Assembly (NCBI GenBank): GCA_019752335.1
Contig: JAIEMJ010000048.1
Span: 1 to 64,000, forward strand
Origin: Bryobacteraceae bacterium
GTDB taxonomy: Bacteria; Acidobacteriota; Terriglobia; Bryobacterales; Bryobacteraceae
Length of the DNA: 64,000 nt
Reading direction: 5' to 3'
Shown here piece after piece: positions 34,898 to 44,217 of this stretch; position 1 is the first letter of the stretch; the number at the start of each line of letters is the position of its first letter. The position numbers and the translations under genes are program-made. The notes below the pieces were generated by a model. That model did not search any database. It was not told where the DNA came from and worked only from the letters and a program-made list of their open reading frames with translations.

Positions 34898-37855
34898 ATG
34901 CAGCTCTCGCGGGTTACCACCCTCCTACTTGCTTCCTCTCTGTTTCTTTCCGCGCAGTCCGAAATCGGTAGCGCTTCCCTATCCGGCACAGTTTCCGACC
35001 CCAGCGGCGCCATCGTTTCCGGGGCCAAAGTAACGGTCTCCAACGTAGCCACTGGACTTATCCGGTCCATGAACACCACGGAGGCTGGGCTCTTCACTTT
35101 CGTGCGCCTTCCCGTGGGCACTTACAATCTGGAAGTCGCCCAGAATGGTTTTGCGCCATTGAAGATCGAGAATCTACCGTTGACGGTGGGTGGACAAACC
35201 AGCCTGGACCTGAAGCTCCAAGTAACATCGGCCACCAGTTCCGTTAACGTCTCGAGCGAGATTCCGCTCGTCGAAACCACGCGCGCCAATGTCGCGACGG
35301 CCGTGAATGAAAAGGCCGTACGCGACCTGCCGATCAATGGCCGCAATTTCCTGGACTTCACCGTGCTCACGCCGGGCGTCGTGCGCGATCCGCGTGGCGG
35401 CGATCTTAGTTTCGGCGGCCAACGCGGCACGGCAAATTCTCTGCTGATCGACGGCGGCGATTCGAATAACCTCTTCTTCGGCCAAGCCTCCGGCCGCGCC
35501 GGCACCCGCAATCCGTATACGTTCTCGCAGGACGCGGTACAAGAGTTTCAAGTGAATACCAATGGCTACGCGCCCGAGATCGGCCGCGCCGGCGGCGGCG
35601 TCATCAACGTCGTCACCAAGAGCGGCACCAACGCCCTGCACGGCACGGCGTTCTGGTTTTTCCGCGATAAGGCGATGAACGCGAACACGTTCATCAATAA
35701 CTCCGTGGGCCGCCCCCGCCAGCCGTATCACTTCAATCAATTCGGCGGCAATCTCGGCGGGCCTATTAAGAAGGACAAACTCTTCTTCTTCTATAACTAC
35801 GACGGCCAAAGGAACACCTTGCCGAACGCCGTCTTCTTCCCGCCCAACGTGACGATCCCGAGTGACGCGGTATCGCAACAGACAGCGCAGGAATTAACCC
35901 GCTTCCAAACACCCTACACGACGGGCCTGGTGAATAATATTCACACCGTGAAGATCGACTACAACATTTCTCCTTCGCAGCTCTTGAATGTGCGTTACAA
36001 CTTACACCGCTTCACGGGACGGAATTTTGAGAATGCGGGCAACCAATCCGCCGCGGAGCGTACGGGAAACTCGAAGAACGTTACGGACAACCTCGCCGCC
36101 AATTACACGAAGATCTTCGGCGCTACGACCGTCTGGGATTCTCGCTTTATCTTCCTGCGTGACGATGCACCCGGCGAAGCGAACTCCACCAATCCCGAAG
36201 CGCAAATCCGCCAGGGCGGCAATTTGATGATCGCCATCGGCCGCAATAGCTTCTCGCCTCGCTATACGAATTCGAAGAAGTATCAGATTATCAATTCGGT
36301 ATCGCTGACGCGCGGCAAGCACAGTTACAAGATGGGTGGCGACTTGAATTTCGAGCGCATTGCCAACTTCTTCCCAGGCAACTTCAGCGGCGCTTTCATC
36401 TTCGATTCGTTGATTGACTTTGCCAACCGCCGCCCCTCTTCCTTCACGCAGGGCTTCGCGGGAGCGGGCACCAACGGGGCGACGACTTACCCGAATGCCA
36501 ACGAAGTGGCCTTCTTCGCCCAGGACCAATGGCGCGTGAGCGACCGCCTGACCCTGACTTACGGCGGCCGCTACGACTTATTCACTTACGCCCAGAATCC
36601 CATCCGCAACCCGGATCCGGGCCTGGCCGCAATGCGCCTGGATACTTCGCGCTTTAACCGCGACACCAATAACCTGGCCGGCCGCTTTGGCTTCGCCTAC
36701 AAGTTGGATAAGGAAGGCAAGCAAGTCCTGCGCGGCGGCTACGGCATGTTTTATGGCCGCACGGCCTCGATTCTGCTCGGCACCACCCATTCGCAGAACG
36801 GTATCCAAGTGCAGACTTACTCGCTCAACGGCGGCATTCCCGCGCAGGCGGCCTTGATTCCGCGGTATCCCGCCATCCTCTCCGCGCCGCCGGCCTTGCT
36901 CCGCACGCCCGATATCTATGTCGCGGCGCCGGACTATGTGCAGCCGCTCACCCATCAGATGAACCTGAGCTACGAAATGCAGTTGAGCCGCGATGTCGCG
37001 ATTACGTTCGGTTACCTCGGCGTGCGCGGCGTCCATCTCTCGCGCGCGCGTGACATCAATCACTTCCCGCTCGAATTCACGACGGCTACGTTTACCAACG
37101 GCAACCCGTCCGTGCAAGTGGGGCGGCGTCCGAACACTCGCCCCAATCCGAACTTCGGCCGCATCACGCTGAACGATTCGGGCGGCGACTCAATTTACCA
37201 TGCGGGCTTCATCCAGGTCTCGAAGCGCTACGCACGCAATTTCCAGTTCCTGGCTAGCTACACCTGGTCCAAGGTGATCGACACCCTGCCGGACCAGACT
37301 TCGGTGGTGCCGAACAACGCCGGCGATGACGCCAAGGTCGCCTTCGATACGCTGCAACCCAACGCGGACCGCGCCCTCGGCGACGCGCACATTCCCTTCC
37401 GCTTCGTGCTCTCGGGCGTGTGGGACCTTAACTACTTCACGAACGCGAAACCGCTCGTCAAGCACGTGCTGGGCGGTTGGCAGGTATCGGCGATTTCCAC
37501 GTCGCAATCCGGCCGTTACTTCACCGCGCGTTCGAACGTGGATCTGAACAACGACGGCAATCGCTTTAGTGACCGTTCGCCCGGCTTCGGCCGCAACACC
37601 ATCGAGGGCCCCGGCCTCTTCTCGGTGGACATGCGCGTCTCGAAGGAAATTCCGCTGGTGGGTGAGCGCATGAAATTGCGCATCATCGGCGAAGCGTTTA
37701 ATACCTTCAACCACACTAACTTCAATGCGCTGCAGTTAGTACCGTTCAACTACAACGCCACGACGCGGGTATTCACTCCCACGACGAACTTCCTGGCGCC
37801 AACGAACACCAGTGATCCGCGCATTCTGCAGATCGCGGCGCGCATCACTTTCTAA
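34898..37855 (+). CDS. Oar-like TonB-dependent receptor with carboxypeptidase-regulatory domain
   Basis: A 985-aa outer-membrane protein. A signal peptide (~1-20) is followed by a CarboxypepD_reg-like beta domain (~25-105; SGTVSDPSGAIVSGAKVTV). A plug domain contains LPINGRNFLDFTVLTPGV and the GGGVINVVTKSGTN segment. A large beta-barrel ends in ITF, the aromatic C-terminus expected for BAM-dependent insertion. Acidobacteria carry many such paralogs; ligands are mostly unknown and often presumed to be polysaccharide or peptide. The ATG follows TATGCT by only 5 nt. Confidence 0.9.
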   Translation: MQLSRVTTLLLASSLFLSAQSEIGSASLSGTVSDPSGAIVSGAKVTVSNVATGLIRSMNTTEAGLFTFVRLPVGTYNLEVAQNGFAPLKIENLPLTVGGQTSLDLKLQVTSATSSVNVSSEIPLVETTRANVATAVNEKAVRDLPINGRNFLDFTVLTPGVVRDPRGGDLSFGGQRGTANSLLIDGGDSNNLFFGQASGRAGTRNPYTFSQDAVQEFQVNTNGYAPEIGRAGGGVINVVTKSGTNALHGTAFWFFRDKAMNANTFINNSVGRPRQPYHFNQFGGNLGGPIKKDKLFFFYNYDGQRNTLPNAVFFPPNVTIPSDAVSQQTAQELTRFQTPYTTGLVNNIHTVKIDYNISPSQLLNVRYNLHRFTGRNFENAGNQSAAERTGNSKNVTDNLAANYTKIFGATTVWDSRFIFLRDDAPGEANSTNPEAQIRQGGNLMIAIGRNSFSPRYTNSKKYQIINSVSLTRGKHSYKMGGDLNFERIANFFPGNFSGAFIFDSLIDFANRRPSSFTQGFAGAGTNGATTYPNANEVAFFAQDQWRVSDRLTLTYGGRYDLFTYAQNPIRNPDPGLAAMRLDTSRFNRDTNNLAGRFGFAYKLDKEGKQVLRGGYGMFYGRTASILLGTTHSQNGIQVQTYSLNGGIPAQAALIPRYPAILSAPPALLRTPDIYVAAPDYVQPLTHQMNLSYEMQLSRDVAITFGYLGVRGVHLSRARDINHFPLEFTTATFTNGNPSVQVGRRPNTRPNPNFGRITLNDSGGDSIYHAGFIQVSKRYARNFQFLASYTWSKVIDTLPDQTSVVPNNAGDDAKVAFDTLQPNADRALGDAHIPFRFVLSGVWDLNYFTNAKPLVKHVLGGWQVSAISTSQSGRYFTARSNVDLNNDGNRFSDRSPGFGRNTIEGPGLFSVDMRVSKEIPLVGERMKLRIIGEAFNTFNHTNFNALQLVPFNYNATTRVFTPTTNFLAPTNTSDPRILQIAARITF

Positions 37856-37858
37856 GCG

Positions 37859-38278
37859 ATGCTGACCGTGAATTCCTCGGCGTGGCGCGTCATGACGAGC
37901 CACGCCGAGGCCACTTATCCACGAGAGTGTTGCGGCGTCATGCTAGGGACGGTGGAGGGCGACGACAAGCAGGTCACCCTTGCTTACGCCCTCGACAACG
38001 CCTACGAAGGCGGACAAGAGGACCGCTACGAGATCCGCCCCACCGACTTGCTGCGCGTGGAGCGCGAAGCCCGCGCGCAAAAGCTGTCGGTGATCGGCAT
38101 CTTCCATTCGCACCCCGACTGCGACGCCTATTTTTCGAAGACCGACCTGGAACACAGTTGCCCCTGGTACAGCTTCGTCGTCCTCAGCGTCCAACGCGGC
38201 CACTACCATCACGCCAACAGCTTCCTCCCCAACGCGGACCAAACCCACGCCGAGCCAGAGCCACTGCGCGTACCGTAA
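37859..38278 (+). CDS. JAMM/MPN+ metalloprotease (Mov34 family)
   Basis: A 139-aa zinc isopeptidase-like protein with a complete JAMM motif: E23 (PRECCG), H83-S-H85, then S93 and D96 in HSHPDCDAYFSKTD. Bacterial members remove ubiquitin-like carrier proteins such as ThiS/MoaD/CysO-type partners. No ubiquitin-like or E1-like gene is nearby, so the partner is unknown. The ATG is 3 nt after the TonB receptor stop, suggesting cotranscription without an obvious functional link. Confidence 0.87.
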   Translation: MLTVNSSAWRVMTSHAEATYPRECCGVMLGTVEGDDKQVTLAYALDNAYEGGQEDRYEIRPTDLLRVEREARAQKLSVIGIFHSHPDCDAYFSKTDLEHSCPWYSFVVLSVQRGHYHHANSFLPNADQTHAEPEPLRVP

Positions 38279-38323
38279 GTGGCAACCCTTGGTACTCCGC
38301 TTTTCTGGCGAAAACGCCACTTA
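38276..38323 (+). terminator. Possible hairpin after the JAMM gene
   Basis: TAAGTGGC (38276-38283, including the JAMM gene's stop codon) and GCCACTTA (38316-38323) form an 8-bp inverted repeat with a 32-nt loop. There is no T tract, so it is a weak terminator candidate. Confidence 0.3.
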
Positions 38324-38345
38324 GAAGCTCAGAAATGCGGCCCCC

Positions 38346-38483
38346 TAACGAACCCCGACCGTCAGGGAGGGGATGCTTGGCCTGCGGGCATGTTCCTGTG
38401 TTTTCCTGTGTATCGCTATTCTATGTGCCTTTTGGCCGATGGGCTTGCAAGCCTGTCCCCTCCCTGACGGTCGGGGTTCGTTA
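38346..38483. repeat. REP-like palindromic element, copy 2
   Basis: Perfect 28-bp inverted arms at 38346-38373 and 38456-38483 (core CGACCGTCAGGGAGGGGA) flank an 82-bp AT-richer loop. The outermost TTA at 38481-38483 is the stop codon of the leftward decarboxylase gene. The arms share most of their sequence with copy 1 at 24838-24926, with TCAGGG in place of TAAGGG. Confidence 0.9.
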
Positions 38484-39804
38484 AGGCGCCGCCAGCATTG
38501 CGGCCAGACTGGCTTCGACATCGGCGCTCGTCGTGGCCCAGGACGAGACGCTGATGCGCATCGCCGTGCGACCGTGCCACTCCGTGCCGCCGCACCAGCA
38601 GACACCGCCGCCCTGCAAGCGCGCGATCACCGCCCGCGTGCGCTCCGGCGTTCCAAACGACACCAGCACCTGGTTGATGACAACGTCATTTAGCACCTCG
38701 TACCCTGCCGCCCGCAGACCGGAGGCGAACCGCTGGGCATGCCCGCAGGTGCGGTCAATCAGCTCCGCCATACCGGACCGGCCCAAGGACTTCAGCGCCG
38801 CCCAAAGTTCCACGCCGCGCGCGCGGCGGGACATGTCCGGCGTATAGTTACGGCTCGCGCTGGCCACTGTCCTTCAAATAGGCGGCCGTGATCGAGAGCG
38901 CGGCGCGCATCGCGGCGGCGTCGCGGACGAAGGCGAGGCCACAATCGTAGCCGGTATTGGGCCACTTATGGCCGTCAGTAGCCCAACTGTCGGCGTCGCC
39001 GAAGCCTGCGGTGAGATGCCGGTAGCGGGGCGAGGCGGCGGCCCAGAGTCCGAAGGCGCCATCGACGTGGACCCAGGCGCCCGCCGCACGAGCCCGGGCA
39101 CAGACTTCCTGGGCTGGATCGAACGCGCCGGTATTGACGTTACCGGCTTGCAGGCAAACGATGGTGCGCTCGTCGAGCGCGGGTAATTCCGAGGCGCGCA
39201 TCCGGCCTTGCTCGTCGGTGGGCACCCGAACGACGCGGTTCCGGCCGAGGCCCAAGAGACCCAAGGCCTTCAACAAGGAGATGTGGACCTCATCACTGAC
39301 GATCACCCGCAACGACGGCGCGCCGAAGAGCCCGTCAGCTTCGACATCCCACCCCTGCCGCGTCAGCAGCGAGTGCCGAGCCGCCGCCAGCGCGCTCAAG
39401 TTGGCCATGGTGGCGCCGGTGGTGAGTGCCCCGGCACAATCGCCGGGAAGGCCGAGCAAGTCTCGCGACCAGGCCAAGGAAATGTCTTCCAGAGTCGCGG
39501 CAACGGGCGACATCGCACGGAGTGCCGCGTTTTGGTTCCAAGCGCTGGCCAGCCAACTCGCGGCCAGCGAGGCAGGCAGCGTACCACCCGTGACGAAGCC
39601 AAAGAAGCGCCCACCAGCCGAGGCGACCGTGCCTGGCGTGCCATGGTCATCCAGGAGAGACACTACCGCCGCCGGATCCGTAGGTCCATCGGGCAAGAGC
39701 CCCCCGAGGGCGGCCAAGTCGCAGGGCGACGAAACGGGACGCTCGTCGAGCGTTTCCAAGTAATGGCGCGCCCGGCGCGCCGCGCTCTCTAGAGCGGATT
39801 CCAA
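38481..39804 (-). pseudogene. PLP-dependent group II decarboxylase, frameshifted
   Basis: A pyridoxal-5'-phosphate decarboxylase related to DOPA/glutamate/2,4-diaminobutyrate decarboxylases. Features: ALTTGATMANLSALAAAR (cofactor phosphate site), GAWVHVDGAFGLWAAA, and the PLP lysine in ATDGHKWPNTGYDCG. The frame ends at TAA (38848-38850) after KDSGQREP. The expected continuation NYTPDMSRRARGVELWA is intact one base out of frame and runs to 38481. A single extra base near 38850 explains this; no homopolymer is present. Start is probably the TTG at 39804. It is either a recent pseudogene or a sequencing error. The stop codon lies in REP copy 2. Confidence 0.8.
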
Positions 39805-39805
39805 G

Positions 39806-40573
39806 CTAACGGCCGCGACCACCGCCGCCACGTCCACCGCCGCCACCGGGACCTCGTCCACCACCGCCACCGGGACCACGTCCTCCGCGGAAACCACCAC
39901 CACCGCCGCCACCGCCACGCCGGTCGCCATCACGGCCACCGCGGAAGCCACCGCGGCCACGGTCGCCGCGATCTTCAGCGGGAGGCTCGGGCTTCCAACC
40001 GGGCGTTGCCGTCGCGGCAAAGCCCCGGATGGGCGGCGGCCGGAAGGCGGGGGCGGGCGGGGCGGCCGGGAGCGGCGCGTCCTTAGGCAGCACCACCACC
40101 TGGCGCGTCGCGCCGGTGCCGATGCTTTCGCTGCGCAGTTCCGTCTCTTCGCGCATCGCCAGATGCAGAATGCGGCGCTCGCGGCTGTTCATCGACGAGA
40201 AGACGAAAGGCTGGCCGCTCTTCTTCACGCGCTCCGCGGCGGAGGCGGCGCTCATACGCAGTTCTTCGATGCGCAGACGGCGATAATCGTTCGTGTCGAA
40301 GCAGATCAGGGAGTGATCCTCGGGTGGCACGCGCAGCATTTCCATGGTGAGGTGTTCGAGGGCCAGCAAGAGCTCGGCCTTGTTTTCGAGGAGCATCTCG
40401 GCGTCGTCCCCGATGAAGTCCACCACCAGTTCGGGGTTTTCGAAGTATTGGATGCTCTGATCAGGATCCGCAAAGTCGGCATCCAGGTCGAGGCCCATGT
40501 TGTCGACGGTCTGGTCTAAAAAGGCGAGGATCTGCTCCCGCGCCGTGTCATTCGCATATTTTTTCTCGGACAT
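39806..40573 (-). CDS. khpB: KhpB/Jag-type RNA-binding protein with Gly/Arg-rich tail
   Basis: A 255-aa RNA-binding protein in the classic position after yidC. A KH-like region (~45-80; NPELVVDFIGDDAEMLLENK) and an R3H domain (~125-165; MNSRERRILHLAMREETEL) fit KhpB/Jag. The last ~55 residues are almost entirely Gly and Arg with repeated FRGG, GRGPGGGG and RGGGGRGR units, like eukaryotic RGG boxes and cyanobacterial Rbp tails. This tail is not standard in KhpB and may add non-specific RNA binding or condensate formation. The N-terminal Jag domain typical of Firmicutes is not evident. Confidence 0.82.
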   Translation of the reverse strand: MSEKKYANDTAREQILAFLDQTVDNMGLDLDADFADPDQSIQYFENPELVVDFIGDDAEMLLENKAELLLALEHLTMEMLRVPPEDHSLICFDTNDYRRLRIEELRMSAASAAERVKKSGQPFVFSSMNSRERRILHLAMREETELRSESIGTGATRQVVVLPKDAPLPAAPPAPAFRPPPIRGFAATATPGWKPEPPAEDRGDRGRGGFRGGRDGDRRGGGGGGGGFRGGRGPGGGGGRGPGGGGGRGGGGRGR

Positions 40574-40608
40574 TGGACCTCGAACTTCTGAATTCAGTCT
40601 GCGCGCGC

Positions 40609-42312
40609 TTACAGAAAGCGGTTAAAGAACCACTGCTGGGCGATCGCGATAATATTGCCAATAAGCCAATATAGTACCAAGCCGCTGGACGCGCTGTAGA
40701 AGAAGAACAGGAACATCAGCGGCATGAACATCATCATCTTCGCCTGCGCCGGATCCATGCCGGGGCTGGTGGGCGTCATTTTTTGCAACAGAAACTGGGT
40801 GCCTACCATCATCAGGGGCAGCAGACGTACCGGGATGGTTTCGGGCCGGGATAGGTCCGTCACCCAGAGAAACTGGGCGCCGCGCATCTGAATCGCGACG
40901 TTCAAAACGGTGAGAAAAGCGAAAAGAAACGGCATCTGGATCAGCAGCGGAATGCAGCCGCCGGCCGGATTGACGCCGTGCCGCTTGTAGAGCGCCATCA
41001 CCTCTTCGTTCTTCTGGGTCATGCGGGGATCGTTCATGCCGAGCCCCTCGTATTTCTTGTTGATCTTCTGGAACTCGGGCTGAATGGCCTGCATCTTCTT
41101 GGCCGATTTCAGGCTGGTGATCTTCAAGGGCAGCAGGGCCATGTTGATCATCACGGTGACGATGACAATCGCCCAGCCGTAGGAGTAATTGGGCGCGACA
41201 CCCTTCACCCAGTTGTGGACGATGACGAGGCCGGCGAAAAGCGGTTTGGCCAGCCAGCCGAGCCAGGCGCCCCAGTCGATGATGCGCTCGAGGTTCGGGT
41301 CAGTCGCGCGGAGGATGTCGACGTCTTTGGGGCCGACGAAGAAGGTGAAGTCGTTGGCGGGGTTGCCGCCGACGGAGACACCGGCGTGGGGTTCGGAGTT
41401 GCCGTCGCTTACTTGCTTCACGCTGTCGGAGTAGGTGCGCAGTTCGATCGGCTGGCCGGCGAGTTTGGGGAAGAACACGGCGGCGAAGTAGGAGTCCTCG
41501 ACGCCGGCGAAGGCGAATTGGCCGCGCTCCACCATGGTGCCGCTGGAGGCGGCCTTGCCGTCGCGGACGATCAGTTGTCCACGCGGATCGCGCAGGCTGC
41601 CGAGGATGCCCTCGCCCTTGGTGGCGTCGGGGCCGGTCATGTGGATGGAGTGGACGTAACCGGAGGGCGCGTTGACGGTAGCGTCACCGAAGCCGCCGCG
41701 CCAGGTGAGATTGTGCGGCGCCGGTTGGCCGGCGACATAGGCCTCGCTTGAAACCTGCACGCGGTAGTCGGACTTCTCAAAGACGAACTTCTTCTTGCCG
41801 CGGAAATTGGCGTCGGCGTATTCGAACTCAATCGTCTGGAAACCTTCCGTGGGGAAGCGATGGGCGTAGATGACCTGGTTGGCGTCAATGCCCGGGAACT
41901 TGTCGGTGAAGGCGAAGCGCAGGGGGTAGCCAATCGCTGGATTGGCGGCGCCGTTGGGCTGCACGAGTTCCAGCGGTTTACCGTTGGTGTCTTTGTACTT
42001 CTTCAACTGCCAGGAGATGACGACGCCGCCGCGCGTGGAGAAGCGGACCTTGTGGACATCGGTGTCGACGTCGAGGAACTCCTCCTTCGCGCCCACGACG
42101 GCTGCCGGAGCGGGCATGCCGGGCTTTACCGCTGGTGCCGCGGGAGGCGAGGGAACGGGCGAGGGCGCCTGCGCGATTTCCTTCCGCGCGGGAGGCTTCG
42201 GAGGCGTGGCGGTGGGGAAGAGAGTCGACGAGAAGTATAGAATGCTGCCCGCGATGACGAAAAACAGGAGCAGGTTGCGCTCCATGGAAAATTCTTGCTT
42301 GTTATCGGCCAT
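40609..42312 (-). CDS. yidC: Membrane protein insertase YidC
   Basis: A 567-aa inner-membrane insertase of the long Gram-negative type. The N-terminal TM ([19 protein letters not shown]) is followed by a Pro-rich linker, then a large periplasmic beta-sandwich (~75-340), then the conserved five-helix core with [21 protein letters not shown], the cytosolic hairpin [17 protein letters not shown] and [19 protein letters not shown]. It assists Sec-dependent and independent insertion. The start overlaps yidD by 11 nt. Confidence 0.96.
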   Translation of the reverse strand: MADNKQEFSMERNLLLFFVIAGSILYFSSTLFPTATPPKPPARKEIAQAPSPVPSPPAAPAVKPGMPAPAAVVGAKEEFLDVDTDVHKVRFSTRGGVVISWQLKKYKDTNGKPLELVQPNGAANPAIGYPLRFAFTDKFPGIDANQVIYAHRFPTEGFQTIEFEYADANFRGKKKFVFEKSDYRVQVSSEAYVAGQPAPHNLTWRGGFGDATVNAPSGYVHSIHMTGPDATKGEGILGSLRDPRGQLIVRDGKAASSGTMVERGQFAFAGVEDSYFAAVFFPKLAGQPIELRTYSDSVKQVSDGNSEPHAGVSVGGNPANDFTFFVGPKDVDILRATDPNLERIIDWGAWLGWLAKPLFAGLVIVHNWVKGVAPNYSYGWAIVIVTVMINMALLPLKITSLKSAKKMQAIQPEFQKINKKYEGLGMNDPRMTQKNEEVMALYKRHGVNPAGGCIPLLIQMPFLFAFLTVLNVAIQMRGAQFLWVTDLSRPETIPVRLLPLMMVGTQFLLQKMTPTSPGMDPAQAKMMMFMPLMFLFFFYSASSGLVLYWLIGNIIAIAQQWFFNRFL

Positions 42313-42649
42313 GCAACTCAGTTCTTTGTGGAGGAGGCACCGGGTCCATACCGCCCGGATGCCAAGGGTGACACTTCAACAATCGTCGCACGCCGAGGTA
42401 CACGCCGCGCCCGGGGCCGTGAGCGGCGATGGCATCATGCATGTAGCAGGAGCAGGTGGGGTAGAACCGGCAGGCGGACGGCAGCAGCGGCGAGATCAAG
42501 AGCTTGTAGCCTCGGAGGCAGAAGAGGAGTGCCGCGCTAACCGGGCGAAAAGCTTTTCCACTTCCTGTTGTAGCTGCAGCGGCGAGACGTTGTCCGCCGC
42601 GCGGCGGGGATTGATGACAATGCTCCAGCGCGGACTCAGCGTCGGCCAT
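42302..42649 (-). CDS. yidD: Membrane protein insertion efficiency factor YidD
   Basis: The YidD core is clear: [26 protein letters not shown] and [15 protein letters not shown], with the family's conserved Cys residues. No ATG, GTG or TTG lies just upstream of the core in this frame. The nearest standard start is the ATG at 42649, which gives 115 aa and a 154-nt overlap with rnpA. A non-standard start closer to [15 protein letters not shown] (~42545) is an alternative. The stop overlaps yidC. YidD supports YidC-dependent membrane insertion at the inner leaflet. Confidence 0.82.
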   Translation of the reverse strand: MADAESALEHCHQSPPRGGQRLAAAATTGSGKAFRPVSAALLFCLRGYKLLISPLLPSACRFYPTCSCYMHDAIAAHGPGRGVYLGVRRLLKCHPWHPGGMDPVPPPQRTELHGR

Positions 42650-42879
42650 CGAAGGCGAATCTGTTCCCGAATCCGGCGCCGTAAGCGATTGCGGAAGACG
42701 GCTTTGCCGAGGCCCCGCGGCGTGGTGAAGCCGATGCGCGCTCCGCTGGGGTCTCCCGACAGGCAGAACGCCGCGAAGGACGTCGACTGGTGCCGGAATC
42801 CCTGTTCGTAGACCTGTTTGAATTGAGCCGGCCGGAGGAGGCGGCATGATTTTGGGAAGCCCCATAAGTCTGGGACCAC
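42496..42879 (-). CDS. rnpA: Ribonuclease P protein component
   Basis: A 127-aa basic protein with [20 protein letters not shown] at the N-terminus, [19 protein letters not shown] and the RNR motif [10 protein letters not shown] that binds precursor tRNA and RNase P RNA. The GTG at 42879 gives the usual length, with AAGGGG 10 nt upstream. Gene order after rpmH is the conserved one. The C-terminus overlaps yidD in another frame. Confidence 0.94.
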   Translation of the reverse strand: MVPDLWGFPKSCRLLRPAQFKQVYEQGFRHQSTSFAAFCLSGDPSGARIGFTTPRGLGKAVFRNRLRRRIREQIRLRWPTLSPRWSIVINPRRAADNVSPLQLQQEVEKLFARLARHSSSASEATSS

Positions 42880-42894
42880 AGCTTTCAGTCCCCT

Positions 42895-43071
42895 TTAGCG
42901 GACTTGGCCAGCCCAGCGCACATTGCGCTCGTCGCTGACGGTAAGCTTCCAGCGGCCACGGGCGCGGCGGCGGGCGAGGACGTTGCGTCCGTCCTTCGTT
43001 TCCATACGCTTACGGAATCCGTGGACCTTAGCCCGGCGGCGATTATTGGGCTGAAATGTTCTTTTTGGCAT
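42895..43071 (-). CDS. rpmH: Large ribosomal subunit protein bL34
   Basis: A 58-aa protein starting [15 protein letters not shown] with the bL34 core HGFRKRM...[13 protein letters not shown]. It is about 10 residues longer than the usual 44-50 because of a tail ending [12 protein letters not shown]. The ATG at 43071 is preceded by AAGGAAA. No dnaA gene lies upstream; instead there is a secreted protein gene, so the common dnaA-rpmH junction and any adjacent oriC are not found here. Confidence 0.95.
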   Translation of the reverse strand: MPKRTFQPNNRRRAKVHGFRKRMETKDGRNVLARRRARGRWKLTVSDERNVRWAGQVR

Positions 43072-43212
43072 AGTAGTATTTCCTTCGCGCCGGCTTTGGA
43101 GTTGCCTTTTGAGGGGGTCCGGACGCCAAACAGGCCGCACAGGGCCCTTGGGACAAGGCTGTCCCCAAAACTCAAGTATAAGGACCTGGGGGCGCTGCTG
43201 TCAAATCAGGCG

Positions 43213-44217
43213 CTACAGGCGTCCGGCTCCCAGGCCACCTAGACGGCAGGAACGGCAGACGCCAAAGCCAGAACCATTGGAGCCGATGAAGTTGCAGAGT
43301 TGGCGCAGGCGGTCCGCCTCACCGGGGCTCAACTGCCCTCCAGAGAAGGGGACTTCGGTGGTCGCCAAGGTGCCCGGCGTAGCGCCAGCGTGGACCTTGG
43401 TACCCCAAGCGGTGATGCTGCGGGAGAAGGTGGCCAGCGCCGCGGCCGAGCCTTGGCAGGAGCCAGCCACGGGCGGCGAAGCCACCAGCTTCACGACGAT
43501 CGACGTCGGTACGGCTGGTGTAAGCGTGTTGCTGATCAGGTCGCGTTGAACGGAAAGCGAAACCAGTCCGTTGGGGGTGACCGGGCAGGAGCAGCAGGAG
43601 ACCATCTGCTCATCCGGCGAGAAAGCATAAACGTTAGCGCAGATGGCGCCGGTGGTAGCGGCCGTGGTGCCGGCGGCGAGTCCGGCGCCGTCGCTGCCGG
43701 GGTTCGTGAGGTTGATGACGCTATCGGCGACGTTCAGGTTGGGGAAATAGCTCACGAGAAACGGGGCTGGATCCGTGATGGTGATGGTTGCGGCGGCGGC
43801 GGCGCCCGGCGCGGTGTTGTTCGCGGTGATCGTCGAGGTGGTGTTGACTTTCACGCCCGGCGTAGCGGACACGACGTTCACCGTGATGGTGCAGGTCACC
43901 CCTCCACCCAAAGTCCCGATCAGCACGCTGATGTTGGTAGCGCCCGCCGCGGCAGTCACTGCGCTGAGGCACGAGGAGGTAACTCCGGGCGGATTGGCCA
44001 CGCTCATGCCCGCGGGTAATGGGTCACTGAAAGAAACGTTGGTGAGGGCGAACCCCTGGTTTGGGTTGAAGGCCCGGAAGGTGAGCACCGTCACCGCGCC
44101 AACGGGCGCCGTGAGTGTGCCAAAGCCTTTGGTCAGTTGTGGACTTTCGACGTTGCTACCGAAGCACAGCGAGGGCAGTGCGACGAGGAACAGAACGGCT
44201 TGATGGCGTTTGCGCAT
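43213..44217 (-). CDS. Secreted DUF11-like repeat protein
   Basis: A 334-aa exported protein with a signal peptide (~1-20). Residues ~25-150 resemble the DUF11/conserved-repeat beta domain often found in bacterial surface proteins (LTFRAFNPNQGFALTNVSFSDPLPAGM). The middle is Ala/Thr-rich. The C-terminal part has several Cys residues (MVSCCSCPVTPNG, GSCQGS, CNFIGSNGSGFGVCRSC) that could form disulfides or bind metal. No enzyme domain was recognised. The ATG at 44217 precedes the signal peptide; upstream frames are spurious. Confidence 0.65.
   Translation of the reverse strand: MRKRHQAVLFLVALPSLCFGSNVESPQLTKGFGTLTAPVGAVTVLTFRAFNPNQGFALTNVSFSDPLPAGMSVANPPGVTSSCLSAVTAAAGATNISVLIGTLGGGVTCTITVNVVSATPGVKVNTTSTITANNTAPGAAAAATITITDPAPFLVSYFPNLNVADSVINLTNPGSDGAGLAAGTTAATTGAICANVYAFSPDEQMVSCCSCPVTPNGLVSLSVQRDLISNTLTPAVPTSIVVKLVASPPVAGSCQGSAAALATFSRSITAWGTKVHAGATPGTLATTEVPFSGGQLSPGEADRLRQLCNFIGSNGSGFGVCRSCRLGGLGAGRL

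Noticed and set aside
39810-40020. Val/Ala-rich N-terminal extension of the decarboxylase frame
   Set aside because: It is the antisense reading of the Gly/Arg repeat codons of khpB; the decarboxylase homology starts after 39804.
42302-43212. Origin of replication next to rpmH
   Set aside because: dnaA is absent and I see no cluster of DnaA boxes or AT-rich unwinding region in the short gap upstream of rpmH.
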